Assembly (NCBI GenBank): GCA_028673005.1
Contig: CM054118.1
Location: 89,566,858 to 89,630,857, forward strand
Direction of reading: 5' to 3'
Source of the DNA: Tanypteryx hageni
Taxonomy: Eukaryota > Arthropoda > Insecta > Odonata > Petaluridae
DNA: 64,000 nt
In this document: in pieces, positions 12,728-25,391 of the stretch
Position numbering within the stretch: position 1 is the stretch's first letter
Layout: the number at the start of each line of letters is the position of its first letter
Program-made: the position numbers and the translations under genes
The notes under the pieces: model-generated
Seen by the model: only the letters and a program-made list of their open reading frames with translations
The model's database searches: none
Told to the model about the DNA's origin: nothing

Positions 12728-13165
12728 ACCCCCAATCACGTAGCCCAACTCGGAGGGAGGAAATAGAATAAATTCAACCCCAAATCACTTAACCTAACCC
12801 GAGAGGAAATAGAATGAATCCAACCCCCAATCACTTAACCTAACTTTGGAGGGAGGAAATAGAAGGAATCCAACCATGGGTGCCGGCTGGGAGGAGGAGG
12901 GCAAGGGGGGCAGTTGCTCCCCTCTGGATCAGGCCTGTGTCAAGGGAACATAACCACTCATGTCTGGTTAGGTCAGGAGATTAACAGGACAATTTTTCTG
13001 AGGTCAGACAAGCAGCTAAGCAGCCCATGCATTATGCTTGAAACAAACCACTAAAATATTATGCCCACCAAACCCGACTGTGAGAGCTTGTCTATCCCCT
13101 TGCCCCTCTCAGAAAGGTTCCAGCAGATGCCCATAAATCCAACCCCCAACCACTTAACCCAAACC
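12728..13165 (+). repeat. Tandem repeat (about 50 bp), split by a MITE
   Basis: The motif AACCCCCAATCACTTAACCT, plus a GGAGGGAGGAAATAGAA spacer, occurs three times between 12728 and 12874. It reappears at 13136-13165 (AATCCAACCCCCAACCACTT). The intervening 261 bp is a separate inserted element. Units differ by small indels. CpG is absent and no coding frame is preserved. Confidence 0.65.
12875..13135. mobile_element. hAT-like MITE in a tandem repeat, 8-bp TSD
   Basis: AATCCAAC (12867-12874) and AATCCAAC (13136-13143) flank the element as an apparent 8-bp target duplication. The left end CATGGGTGCCGGCTGGGA and the reverse complement of the right end TATGGGCATCTGCTGGAA are imperfect inverted repeats. 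Both are followed by GAGGGxxAAGGGG-type sequence. The TSD reading is weakened because AATCCAAC is also part of the host repeat unit. Confidence 0.5.
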
Positions 13166-13739
13166 ATATTGACAAATTGCCATTCTTAGTGCATTTTCCT
13201 GCTGCTAGATGTTCTGCAATGTGTTGACTTATATAAAATTTAAGCCAAAGACGGGTTAAAATTAATAAATAACAGCATTAAAATTTTTAACTATAAATAC
13301 ATTATTTTCTCAATCACTATTTACATATATTGATTTTATCTCTCGCATCAGTCATTTCTAAAGAAAGGTGGTTTTCCGAATAAACTTCCTATTTACTTTG
13401 GATTTCATTCATGCAGGAAATATTTACTTATATGCCTAAGTACAATGAGGCTTTTTAGTTTACTATACCATTTGTAAATTACTGATAAGGATAAATTATT
13501 GAAAAAATGTAAAGATTTACATCTGGCATGAATGGGTGGAAGCCGACAAGAAACTATTTTTTCAGGTTAATGGCACATTTTTATTAATATTACACTTCAG
13601 TTTTAGCATCTGCAAAAATTATCCTTAGTAAATGACCGCATTTTGTGCTTGTAATTATTTTATACAGCAATTATCGATAAGCCTCTTTTGCTGTTGGTTT
13701 ATTTACTATTGAAAGAATTATTTTGGTTGATTTAGTTAT

Positions 13740-15060
13740 TTTTGAGTAATTCAATATTCTTTGGGGCATTCCCTCTCAATTCCTCGAGATTGCTAAAGAA
13801 ATTGGCCAACAAAGCGGATCCATATTTTAAGATAATTTTCTACAAAACTCATATAGGAGTTTTACTAACAAGACTGGAATATCGGCTTTGTGACACTGGT
13901 TTTCAAGGTGAAGATAGGGAAAACCCAGAGAATTAGCAACTTATCTTACTGACTTCTATGGCATATAAGGTTTTAGCACATATTATATTTAGTTCAGTGA
14001 TATGCCATTAAGATAGATTCTCTTTATTAGCTAATAATCAGCATGGTTTTACGAAAGGACAATCTTGTGAGACCCAATACGCAGTCTTTACACAGGATAC
14101 TTTAAAATGCAGTGAAAGAAATACACAGGTAGATGCTGTTTTTTAGATTTTAGAAAACTTTTGAAAAAGTTTCTCATCATGAGCATATTCAAAAGTTAAA
14201 ATGCTATGGGATTAATGAGTTAATTGTAAGAGCGCGTCTCTGCAATCAAGAGCAAATGCTAGTTATTGATGAATTTCGTTCAGATTGCATGAATTTCACC
14301 TCCAGCATTCCCCAGGAAATCGTCTTGGGCCCACTACTTTTTTCATATATATATAAACCATCTCAGCAAATTTGTAAGCAGTTGTAGATTATTTGTGGAC
14401 AACATATTAATTTATATCACAATTTGTACCAATGAAGGTGTTCAAATCCTCCAACATGATTTACATTCCATTTCGGAATGGTATAAGGAATGGCATTAGA
14501 GTTCAACAGTGATAAATGTTCCTTAGTTAATTTTTAGCCGAGTAGATAGAAATCAGTTATCGATAGTGAGTACTTTCTCGGCACAGGCCCCATAAAAATG
14601 GTAAAACTCAGAAATATATTGGTATCTTATTAACGAACGATTTATCTTGGAAGAAGTAAAAACCATGGATACCAGGGGCAGCTCTTAAAATGCTAGGATT
14701 TGTCCATAGAGTAGAAAGACACATGAAGTTTGTTATTTTTCTCCAGCTATGCCATGTGTGGAACTCATATGAGATAGGCCTTATTCATGAGTTAGAGAAA
14801 ATACTATGAAAGGGAGCATTTTTCATGAAATGACGATATGGTAGGCAAGTAAGTGTCATGAATCTAATAGATGAGCTTGGATCTAAGTATCATGAAACGT
14901 TCAGGCATCAACTATTGCAGAGATTTAGATCAGAAGAATTTAATGATGAATTTTCAGACATAATTAAGAACCCATCTTAACTAAGATGCCATGACTACAC
15001 TGACAAAACAAGCGAAATTGATTCAGATTCCGATCTGTCGGCTCTGGGAATCTGAATGAC
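13740..15060 (+). pseudogene. Decayed LINE reverse transcriptase (Jockey/CR1-like)
   Basis: Conceptual translation across frameshifts shows reverse transcriptase blocks in the right order. GDRENPEN followed by a YRPI-like site comes first (13905-13960). NNQHGFTKGQSCETQ (the RT block 2a style QHGFxxGxS) lies near 14035-14075. DAVFLDFRKLFEKVSH, a degenerate FLDFxKAFDxV block that carries catalytic aspartate A, lies near 14130-14180. SIPQEIVLGPLLF (normally SVPQGSVLGPLLF) lies near 14305-14340. The YADD-like site is decayed to VDNILIY-like sequence near 14395. A C-terminal LQRFRSEEFNDEFSDI stretch lies near 14920-14965. There are many stops and frameshifts and no target duplication, so this is an old copy. 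Confidence 0.7.
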
Positions 15061-18000
15061 TAAGTCTCTTTCACAGACTACAACTTTAATAAGTAGATAT
15101 AATTGTGAGTGTGTGCATATACATATATAAACACGTACACGAGCCCGCACAATTGCATGCAGACACGTACATACCATTTTACCAATTAATTTATTTTCCA
15201 AGTAGAATAAAAACAACGCACTAAATGAAATGTGAAAAGAATCCAAAGTAAACAGTAAGTTATTTGCTTGGAAATATAATAATTAGGTTTATCATATAAT
15301 GAATACTCCAGAAAGCTTCAAGTAAAAGTGACTAATACTAATATAATCCTATTTATCATATACCTTTTAAGTTTTATCCTTTTTCAATTAAGTGGATCAA
15401 AGATACTCCTAAATACTACAACCAAAAACTCGTACAGCATTTAGGAATTTAATAATTATGCAAATAAGAAACTAAATATATACAGTATATTTTATGCAAT
15501 CAAAGTTGAAAAGCAATTTGAAAATTTTTATTTTATTTATTATGTACTAAAAGGATAGGAGAGGAAAATTTTGCATGCATTCAAGGGCTCTGTGAGGTAT
15601 CCCACGCCGACAGGAGAGCAAAGAAGGAATACGTAAGGAGAAAGGAGGGAGAGAAAGAAACATAAGAAACCATGGGTAGCCGAACCTACCGAACTTAGGA
15701 GCCGCATAGGATAACATTACAATATTCGAAAGTCAGAAGACTTGCACAATATTCTCCCAAATTAACAAATGTTCAGATATAACATATATTCGAAGAAATA
15801 TATAGAGAATGCGTATCTGTTGGGCTTACACAAAACTTTCAGTAGTGAACACTGTTGCTAGGTCCCCGAGTGGGACGAGTATCTCTTTCAGAAAGTATGC
15901 GGCTCACGTGCTGCGGTTTGGCCACCTGTGCTATATACAGTCGCCTGTGACGGGAAATCTGATCCATGGAAGTAATAGTGAGGCGGAAAAAATATTCGAG
16001 GATTATGCACACATTTCCAAGCACTCGCAAACACGCACATGAACACCACAGAAAGAAGCACAAAAAGCACGCACAAACGAATCAAATTTACGACAAAGAA
16101 GCCACTCAACCATACACCATGGCGAAAGAGATAAAACAAAAAAATAATGTCAGATAAGCTTGCGAGCAGATGCCAGAAAGCCATCTCCAAACGGAAACCA
16201 TAAACAGGGTAATGGAATAGGAAATAATTGTAAATTATGATAACAGAAACTAGCCGCGAACTTAATCAAATACACTCATATCCAATTTGACGGAAAATAA
16301 GAAGGCGATCGTTAAAAACGCAAAAATTATTCCAGAACATTAACCATTTTAGGAAAGTATTACAAATAAAATTCTAAATTCTTGTGAGCGAGAAAGCAAA
16401 ATTCCTATCTTTTGCTTTGATGGGAAGGGCATGAAGGAGCACTATCATTAGAGATAGTAGCTAAATCGAAACATGTCATGAATCATGAATATCTAAATCC
16501 ACTAAGAGTTTTAATCTACTGCCCACCGTTTATTATATGTTATAACAAGAGTGAATCGATATTACAACACATGAAAAGCACACCAATGCGGTACAATTAG
16601 TAATAGAGCATATTAATTTTAAAAGCAGGATCTCTCAGTTTAAGTGAATCAACCCTCTGTTAATAGCAAAAAGCATTCGCTACAGTGCAAAGGCATTATT
16701 ATAAATTGCAATGTTAAGCCTTATAGCATCATAAAATTGTTAATATTGCTCATTCAAATTCTGTTTAACAATCTATAACGCCAAACTTATATCTACTTCC
16801 TACAGCATAAATAAAGTCTCATTGAATAAATCAACCAAGCATCAGATCCATTGTTTATACGTCATTCGTACCGAATGACTCCAAGCCCCAATTTTTCTTC
16901 GCTTAATTAGAATTTTATTGCGGAGTTATTGCGCATGTGTACAAAAACGAAACTAAAAACACGTAATAAATAAATCACCAACAGAAAACGAGGCCATTAA
17001 AAACACAAGTGTCTCTTTCACTTACTTTCTATTAGAGAGAGGTCGTCATAGCAGCAACGGCAGAGGAAGGTGTGATGCGGAAAGAAATAGAAGAGAAAAG
17101 GGGTGAGAATTTCCAGGAGAAACCTTATCCTGGACGAAAATGCTTATGGTGGAAATAATTCAGCCTCAACCATTACAAAAATACATTTACAGGATTGATA
17201 TACAAATAATACACACTATTTTGAATGACCAGCATTCAAGCACTATTCGATGCACTATATGATGAGACGGCTCTAGAAGAATATGCAATTCCTATTCAAT
17301 AATGATATTCCTGATATTTGCTTTTCTACCATTTTCATATAATAAATGTATATTAAATTAGCAGAGGGTGAACTGCTTCTAAAAAGCATAAGGTACCGGA
17401 AGGCAGGTGAGAGACGACCAAAACGAATATTCATTATAAATACTAGGAAAATAATGAAGTCCTTATTAAATGATTCCATGAAAATTACACATGTAAAAAC
17501 TACAATTTCAAATACAGGAAAACCTCATTAATTCGGCATCGGAGAGCTTGATGCATTGAATAATATGAAGTCGTTCAAATCTCACATGCATACAGTATAA
17601 AGTTTTGTGTAGCTTTTAGTAACTTTACTAAGAGATACCATTGAATTTTTATTTAAACGCAATACTAGGTCTCATGGACAGCTTATATTATTATTTAGCT
17701 CATTAACAGCCCTCAGAAGGGCCACACAATTTGCACAGATTTTCGAGATTTGTAGAATAATTACAAAAATTCTGCAACAGCACTAAATTTATTTTATGGT
17801 AACAATACATCTATGTCACTATCTCATCCATCCAAAGCCAGCCCATATCAAAAAAATAATGTATTTATGAAAAATACATGTCTACCTTTTAAAAATTATG
17901 TAATGATGGTTTGTCAGAAAAACTAAAATAGAACATTTTCAGAGACTATTTATTTCTTAATTAATTTCTTGAAGTAGCTATTGCTACTTTATGGTCTTTG

Positions 18001-18280
18001 TTAGAGAAGGCATTGTGCCCGATGTTTATGCAGTACAATACTAGTACTGAGATTAACTGTTAAACAGTCGAGCATAGTGGTCTTAGCAAGTGCCAATGTG
18101 CTGTTCAAGTTTAAGGATGAAGTTGACATGTGTTTTGTAGCTATCAAATCAATATTTGTATAGTTAAAGTTAGAAAAGAGTAAAATTGACAACAGAAATA
18201 AAATATAATACAGATGTATTGAAGAATTTTGAGATTTAATGATTAGAAAAGAAGGAAAAACAAAAATCAATTCCCTTTTA
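15061..18280. other. No gene recognised; AT-rich
   Basis: This stretch holds overlapping short open frames on both strands (for example 15809-16190) that resemble no known protein. ACAGGAAAACCTCATTAATT at about 17515, continuing CGGCATC, is in the style of pogo/Tigger element ends, but no partner was found. I do not see a supportable gene. Confidence 0.4.
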
Positions 18281-19440
18281 ATACCTTCAACCTAATTGAA
18301 AACTCAGGATTGAATTGAAGCAATGCTAACAGAAGGACAACCAGAAGAGAGACAAAACACAAGGGTTATTAAACTGAAGTTTACGAGTGGTTTTATTGGC
18401 CAGGAGAAATTTTTGAAGAGGAGATAGTGCAGGAGATGTCAATAGATTTAGCTGATCAAATGGATGGGTTCATAGTTTCGAAAATAGGCATACTATAGTA
18501 ATATATTGCATGAATGGAGAAGTATCACCCTTAAGTACTGAAGCCGCTGATAAATGGCCTGAAATTATCTAACCAATACATGAAAATTCAATTGTATTGG
18601 ACATATTGAAACTGAGATAAAACTACGATTTTCTATAATTTTCACCAAAATTGGTCATCTAGGTCAAACTAGAAAAAATTCAAGGTCACATTTGAATGCC
18701 GACATTTGTTAAAAATTAAACCAATTGTTGACAAGCAAGAAAAACTGGAAAAGACATTTTTTCAGATTAAATGCCATGAGAATAGCTTGAATGACAGGAA
18801 AGCACTTCCAGATGTCTTATGTGGTTGGAGATACTAGCAACATCTCAAAAATTGTACATAATGATACTCTTGGAGAAGTGTAATGCACATAAGCAAGTAG
18901 GCCTCAATTTGAAGTACGTGCTTGTTTAATTTCTAGAACGCTGACTTTCATTCAACGCAGAAAATATCATACCAAAATCTGCTGATAAGGCATCTCCACG
19001 GCGTTAAAAGGAACATTTAAGAGGTATATTTCAGGAAATGGAACACCTTCAAAGTTGCAGCAGAAGATGCTGTTGATCAGAGTTTCTTCTGACAAAACTT
19101 TTATGTGAACTTAAGTCTGGCTGCAGTAATTTATGGTGGTTGTAATAATATAGCCTTTTATAATATTATACACTTTGAAAATCCCATCACTTGAGGATCA
19201 TAAGAAACTTCTTCACAAATAAGAAAAAAGTAAGTTGCATTGTAATCATTGATAAGAAATTGACTTCATAACACATTTTGAAGACTTCGTTAATGTTGAT
19301 TGTATGGCTGCAAATCCTGACAAATTATGAGTAATGCTGGCATCCAGAGAGAGAAGGGACTGGCATCACAGCAGTTTCAGGAATAGCAGAGTCTCGTTGA
19401 ACCTGTACGTCCTAAACTTAAAGAGGCTTATATAGCGCTT
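18281..19440 (+). other. Possible very old coding relict, unidentified
   Basis: Base composition rises slightly above the flanks. Disconnected coding-like phrases appear on the plus strand (for example KLKFTSGFIGQEKF near 18375 and DTSNISKIVHNDTL near 18830), with frequent stops between. I do not recognise a family. It may be a decayed transposon or simply chance. Confidence 0.2.
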
Positions 19441-19892
19441 TCTTTGCTTGCATCACTTCTGTACTGTAATGAGGGAGCCATTGTCATAAAAGCAGTATAT
19501 ACAAATATAATGAATTTATAGATGAGAATTACAATACCATCTCCAAGCAGGGTACAATCAATGAAAATTTACAAAAAACAAAGAAATTAATATAGTGATA
19601 AATACATGCAGTTTATGATTTTTTTTATTTTCTTATATTAAATTTATATGTTAATGAATCTAATTATTAAAATGTTATTGTTCGGCGATGACAATGGTAT
19701 TCGTGCCTACAAGAGCATCTATCTGTTTAATACTGTGGTCGTAATTTACATAAATGTTCATCTTCTCTGTTTTTTGTCCGAGTTAGTTGATATGTATACA
19801 TCTTGTCACTACTTAATTTGTTTTTAAAGGCTCATGAATAGCCACTACTAGCCTTTTACAATGAACGTAATAATGACAACAAAGATGTCCAA

Positions 19893-19975
19893 ATGCAACT
19901 ATGCCCTTGGCAGGATTCGAATCTGCGACAGAAACGCTAACCATCCCTCTACCAAGGCCGACACATAAATCCTTA
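19893..19975 (-). repeat. tRNA-derived SINE copy 1
   Basis: On the minus strand the stretch reads GCCTTGGTAGAGGGATGGTTAGCG (A-box-like), then an internal spacer, then CGCAGATTCGAATCCTGCC (B-box core RGATTCGAATCC). The same layout recurs at 29385-29468, where the spacer is longer. The downstream tail GGGCATAGTTGCATTTGGAC is also shared in weaker form. The two-copy relationship and the poor fold argue for a SINE rather than a functional tRNA gene. Confidence 0.6.
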
Positions 19976-21429
19976 CTAAATAAATTACTGTAAAATCATG
20001 TATGGCAATTAATGATGTGGAATTTAAACTTTAACTCCTTCCTGCTTTGATTAATTTTTCAAATAAAATTTGAAAGTGTCAAAATGAAGAATCGGATTAT
20101 TCTCATTTAAATTGAAGTAATGAATTTATAGTACCTTGGCTTTAGAATTAACAAGGTTTCCCTGTACATCGATTCTTTATCAATAATATTACAATTCTAA
20201 TAAAATACACATAATAACAAGAGATTATTTTTGTAAAACATATGGTTGAAAAGAATAGGATGAAATTATCTGAACATATATCACAACGGTTACATCAGCA
20301 TTACGCGAAAAGCCATCAAAGGGAATAGCTCTTAAATTAATACAAAAGGAACTACAAAGAAAAACCAAAATGAGGTTAACTAAATAGCAAATTATGCCAA
20401 AATGGGACAACGCTGACATTAGGACACAAAAAGGCAACAAAATGAGAACTTGATAATTTTTCAGGCGTAATACTTAAAAAATGCAAAATGAAATCATGCT
20501 CTGGATAAAACGAAAGTGAGGCACAAATGAGTAATATACTAATTCCAATATTTTTATCGGTCTCTCAGATCTGCATACATTGTTTCAAAAGTTTCGGTGC
20601 CTTTGGAAAAATACGGTATATATATAAATATATATATATATATCGATTCCACCTCAGGCATGATACATTTAACAGTCTAACTCTTACTCACCATTTTTAC
20701 AGATTTTTATAAGCAGTCAATTTAAAACACGCATGTTATTTTTCAAAATTAAAAATTTTTGCATTCTACTCTAGAACAGCGACACATCCGGTACCTGGTG
20801 CAATCGCGGCCTATTTATTTATAATCAGGATTATGAGACTTAGAACTGCAAAAGCAAACCAAACCTGTCTTAAAGCAGTCAAACTCACCAACTCCAGTTC
20901 CATCCAATTCCAGAAGAATTCTCCAACGCAATCATCCTTCATTGTGGTCTTCACTCACTTGTTAATTATCTTGAGTGTTAACGCACAAACCCCCTTCCTC
21001 AAACCAAACGAAAGCTTTTTATGTTTAATTAATTATAAGCTGTTATGCATTCAAAAATATATCATCAGCACATGGTTATAAATGAATGTAAGCGTATTGA
21101 ACTTAAACAATACCAACATTCCATGCCATGTTGTTTATATTTTATGAAAAACTGTTCTAAAAACTAAAAAAACAAAACCAATCTTTTATAAAATGTGTAC
21201 TCATTAACTAGTATAAACAACACTACTAAAACACCCTATTACGCGCATAAGAGTTACAAATAGGGAATAATACTCTTGTACTCTAGTAGGGGGCGAATAA
21301 AAAAAATGAAAACATCCACCTGAATTAATGTCATCGGCTTGTCGTAAACACAAGACTACGACCCATTTTTTTGATAACCAATAAAGAGCATCTTCGTTTG
21401 TGCCTGCTAAGAAAGAACTTACAATAGAC
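19976..21429. other. No gene recognised; short TA tract
   Basis: This AT-rich stretch holds a short (TA)n run at about 20620-20643. TTTGGAAAAATACGGTA just before it could be the end of a pogo-like TIR element. CTCTAGAACAGCGACACATC at 20770 resembles a hAT end at a TCTAGA site, but no inverted partner was found. Open frames such as 20833-21081 are unrecognised. Confidence 0.35.
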
Positions 21430-21766
21430 CAGGGGTGTGCAACCAATGGCAAATGGGCTGCATTCGGCCCACAAGACAATTTTATGCAGCCCGCAAAGCT
21501 TTGACAAAAAAGCTATCTGTGTTATTTAATACAAGTGATTACTTTGTTTTAATGAAAATTGTTGTCATGGAATCTAACTGATGAAGTTTTAATAATAAAA
21601 AACTTGAACTTCATTCACTTTTATAATAAAACAATCTCTTGAGTAAGTTCCAATATAAACTTTGTATTATCCATCCTGCCAGAACACTAACAATTTCTAA
21701 TACGACCTGCTGAAGCATTAGAAATTATGAATACGGCCCTCCACATCAAATAGTGGCACATCCCTG
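21430..21766. mobile_element. hAT-like MITE (337 bp)
   Basis: The left end CAGGGGTGTGCAACCAATGG and the reverse complement of the right end (CAGGGATGTGCCACTATTTG) are inverted repeats of about 14 bases with two mismatches, in the CAGxGxTGTGCxAC style of hAT elements. The terminal GC-rich pieces (GGGCTGCATTCGGCCCAC and TACGGCCCTCCACATC) flank an AT-rich centre. The 8-bp flanks (CAATAGAC and GATTAGCC) share five of eight positions, so the target duplication has decayed. Confidence 0.6.
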
Positions 21767-21833
21767 GATTAGCCCATTTCCTTAGCAACATTCATTCCAC
21801 CACTCAACTCCACTCCTTATCATAGCACAATCC

Positions 21834-21985
21834 TACTTTCTTCCACCCCCCTCCCCCTACCTTGGGCTACCCTCAGGCACCAGCATAACCCTCTCACAAA
21901 GGATGAACATACTTTCTTCCGCCCCCCTCCCCCTACCTTGGGCTACCCTCAGGCACCAGCGTAACCCTCTCACAAAGGATGAACA
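21834..21985 (+). repeat. 76-bp tandem duplication
   Basis: A 76-bp pyrimidine-rich unit (TACTTTCTTCC, C-rich run, CTACCTTGGGCTACCCTCAG) occurs twice head to tail. I see only two substitutions between the copies (CCACCC/CCGCCC and AGCATAA/AGCGTAA). The near-identity implies a recent duplication. Confidence 0.85.
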
Positions 21986-22902
21986 TACCTTGACGCATCT
22001 ATGAAGTAAATGATGAGTGATGCGATGCTCAAGATGAATACGAGTACCACCTGAAAATAGAATGCAAAATACTGTTAATGTATGTCCGATTCAAAACTGA
22101 ATTTTCATGATCAAATAATGATTTATCAAAAATAAAAACTTTATGCAATAGTCTTGAAGCTTAAGGAATTACCACCATATCCAGAAAAGTTACACCTGTA
22201 ATTAATGCGATTGAGCAAAACATTACCAAGTGAAGTGTGAGATAGAAATAAAACAGACTAGCTGGGTTCCCGGTGTTTCCTTGGTATATCAAATACTTCA
22301 TGTATGACTAAATGAGGAACTATATCCTTATGATATAGATACAAATCCTAAAATCATACCTAATAACCTCACCCTACACAACCTGTAGAGCATTTAAAAG
22401 AGGCAAAATTTGTTTTCAAGTTCAAAACCATGCCCAACCTACCCACTGCCACTCAACTCAACCTAGGAGGAGCCGTATAATCTACTATATATATATTACA
22501 GCACCTTTTTGAACTTCACATGCTTGCGGTTCACGAATTTGGATTTCACAACATTTTTAATGAACATTACTTATGTTTCACATCGCATCATCCGTTTATG
22601 AAGCGTGAACTGCCTCTACTTTTTTGTTTCTAAGTTCATTTTAAACTTTAGCATCCTAGAAAAGAACATTATTATTATATTATATTTATAATGCTCATTA
22701 TTAGCTGTTTTCTAAGTAAACAAACGTGATAACCATCGACTTAATTCTTTGGTAGCTCAGTTTAAAAGTAACTGCCAATGATGCTATTTGTGATAACAGT
22801 CGAAGTTGCTGGCATCTACCAAATTAGTAATTACTGGCTGATGGAAAAGCATCCTGCGCATTTAGTTTTATATTTATGTAGAGAAAAAAGAGATCTTTGG
22901 CA
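21986..22902. other. No feature recognised
   Basis: AT-rich sequence between the 76-bp duplication and the piggyBac 5' end. A short TATATATATATA run lies near 22485. No gene is seen. Confidence 0.45.
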
Positions 22903-23440
22903 TTAACCTTCAAATCCTGAAAGGCACGCCAGTGTGCCGGTAAATTTCTGGTTAAGTCTGACGAATGGCACACCCGTGGCCCGCTTAGCTCCGAGGCCGC
23001 TCACAGATGTCGTTTTTGTCATAGAATCAAAATTTTTGGAGAAGAAAGACGAAGCATCCTTTTCTTTTTGCTCTCCCAAGGCTTAAGGTCTTGCATACTG
23101 GGGGAGGGGAGAGCAAACAAACTATCGAGGATGCCTCGCTCAAGAGATACACCCCTGCCGAGGTGAGACCCTCTCTCGCACCCAAACAGATACTGTAAAC
23201 AAAAGCCCAGGACAAAATAACTCCTACCCCAAGGGTCCCTTCCCTTTCTTATTTTCTTCTACCTTTTTCACACGTGTTTTATTGCATTTACATTCAGTCA
23301 TTTGCCGAGCACGAAGTAGAGCGGGTGTAGACTTGTGCGTGCAAAATATCTGTAGCTATTCATCTTTATTTTGTCATTATTCCTTTATTTTTATATAATT
23401 AGTTTGTAGATTGTTTTATGTTTTGGAAATATTTTTTAAA

Positions 23441-25030
23441 ATGGGCCCTAAGCGTAAAACTCTGCACGAGGAAATTGAAGAAGTCTTTGTTGACTCTGAT
23501 TCGGACGCTTACTAAGAGGAAAGTGAGAGTGAATATTTGGAAGAACAGCCTGAGAGAGCTACCTCCTCAAGAAGTGAATCGGAATGGATATCTCCACATC
23601 AGGGCCATAGAATAATTAGAGAGCAACCCTTTACCGATGGCCCGAGTGGACTGAAGGATGGTGCGGCTCCGAACATCTCGAGCAATTCGACTCCACTCAG
23701 CATTTTCCTCCTTTATTTTGCAGAAGTCTTTCAACTCCTGGTGGATGAGACAAATAGGTACTATCACCAATACATTGACAAATTAGACGAAGGACCTTCA
23801 CCACAGCCTGACGTGACAATATATGAAATTTACTTGTTTTTTCCATGAGCTATACAAATGGGACACGATGTAAGATATACATTGAGGGACTACTGGTCAA
23901 CATTGCAACAATTTTATACTCCTTTCTTTAGTGCTACTATAAGACGTGACCAATTTCCTCACATTCTCCACTTTCTTCATTTCACTGACAACACTAACGA
24001 ACCTGATAAGACTGACAAAAATTATGACATTATGGGAAATTAGAACTCTCTTTGAAATACTCAATGACAGCTACGCTAAGTTTTATAAACCTACTGAGCA
24101 CTTGGCAGTAGATGAAGTCATTGTGCTTTTCAAAGGGAGAGTCATTTTCAAACAATAAAATTCCTAAAAACACAAACGTTTCGGCATAAAAATCTATAAA
24201 CTCTGTGGCAAGACCGGTTATACTTATGACATGAAAGTGTATTTGGGGAAATACTGTTAGAGAACTCACTAGGAGAGTGGAAGGGGTTGAGAATAAGTTA
24301 TATATGGACAATTTCTTCTCCTCTTCTACTCTCTTCGATGATATTCAGTCAAAGAAAATTTATTGTTGCGGAACTGTTAGACAAAACCGGAAAGACATGC
24401 CCCAAGACTTTTCCAGTAAAAAACTGAAACTAAGATGGTGACGCATACGCACTTGGACCAGGGATGACTTGACTGTGATTATATGGAAGGACAAAAGAGA
24501 CGTGTGCATGCTATCAAACATTCACAATCCACCAGGAGAAGCAAACTTCTGCGATGAAGAGAGAAGAGCTGTGAGGCCTGTTATAGTTGAAGATTATAAC
24601 CACCACATGGGGTATGTGGACAAAGGAGATAGGATGACTAACAGCTACACCATCGGTCGCCGCACTTAGAAATGGACAAAGAAATTATTTTTTCATTTAG
24701 TCGACCTAACTATACTAAATAGTTGGATCCTCCTTTCCTCATGCGGCGGCGCATTTTCACATCGGCAATTCCAACTTTCCCTTGTGCGGCAACCGGTTGA
24801 AGAGGGTGCTAGGGCTCTTCCTTCCCAGAATCTCTCAAGGGGGTGAAGTAGTGCTAGTGGAACACAAGTAAACCACTTAGAGGCCAAGGACAATAAGCGA
24901 TGGCCCATTTCAGGGACCCATATCCATTGTCGTGTGTTCCTCAAAGGGCAAATACTCAAGAACAAAATATAGGTGCAAGGCATGTGACGTGGGACTGTGT
25001 TGAGCCCTGCTTTGAGGAAAACCACACTAG
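23441..25030 (+). pseudogene. piggyBac transposase, PGBD4-like, broken
   Basis: The frame opens at 23441 with MGPKRKTLHEEIEEVF and an acidic, serine-rich N-terminus. It hits a stop at about 23513, continues to PDVTIYEIYLFFP, and stops again at 23846. Next come QMGHDVRYTLRDYWSTLQQF (from 23855) and, after a frameshift near 24035, LAVDEVIVLFKGRVIFKQ. This is followed by KHKRFGIKIYKLC and GYTYDMKVYLG. The three catalytic aspartates known for piggyBac are visible in LAVDEVIV (about 24108), LYMDNFFSS (about 24300) and MGYVDKGDRM (about 24610). The tail has KYRCKACDVGLC and then, after a 2-base loss, EPCFEENHT, which is the C-terminal cysteine-rich zinc-binding domain. At least three stops and several frameshifts make it inactive. 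One segment after KVYLGK appears deleted. Confidence 0.9.
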
Positions 25031-25353
25031 CCCAATTCTATAGGGAAATGTAAATACTGGGTTTGTGTTAGCTGCGGACCGAGCAGGAACCAGGTTGCCA
25101 AAAAGTGAATAAATGCAGTGTTTTTGCACTTGATTTCAATTTATATCAATAATAAGTTATTTTAGCAGCAAAATTTAGTCTTGTAGGGTTATTTCCTCCT
25201 ATTTATTTCTACAAATAGGCAGAAACATGTAATTCTTTGATAGTTTGACTTTATTTGAGCATTTTAACACCGATATTTCACGAGATATGCGATTTTTTGC
25301 AAAAGAGGTACAGGAAAATTTAAATGCCAAAAATTAAATCCGGCAGCTGGACC

Positions 25354-25380
25354 CCGCCAGTGGGTATTTAAATCTGGCGG
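25354..25380. repeat. Inverted repeat inside the piggyBac 3' end
   Basis: CCGCCAG (25354-25360) and CTGGCGG (25374-25380) are perfect 7-bp arms around a 13-base AT-rich loop, eight bases inside the terminal TTAA. Subterminal inverted repeats of this sort are known transposase-binding features in piggyBac elements. The role here is inferred. Confidence 0.6.
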
Positions 25381-25391
25381 ATAAATGTTAA

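Larger units (their letters stand above)
22903..25391 (+). mobile_element. piggyBac element (PGBD4-like), about 2.5 kb
   Basis: A piggyBac transposase relict lies between two TTAA sites. The 5' end is TTAACCTTCAAATCCTGAAA. The reverse complement of the 3' end is TTAACATTTATCCGCCAGAT, so the terminal repeats are weak beyond TTAAC. Both ends contain a CGCCAGTG-centred hairpin (GGCACGCCAGTGTGCC at 22923 and ACCCCGCCAGTGGGT at 25351). The length of 2.49 kb fits complete piggyBac elements. The boundaries are inferred from the TTAA sites, the hairpins and the span. Confidence 0.65.

Noticed and set aside
15809..16190. Four overlapping frames on both strands
   Set aside because: Mutually overlapping, no motif, no codon signal.
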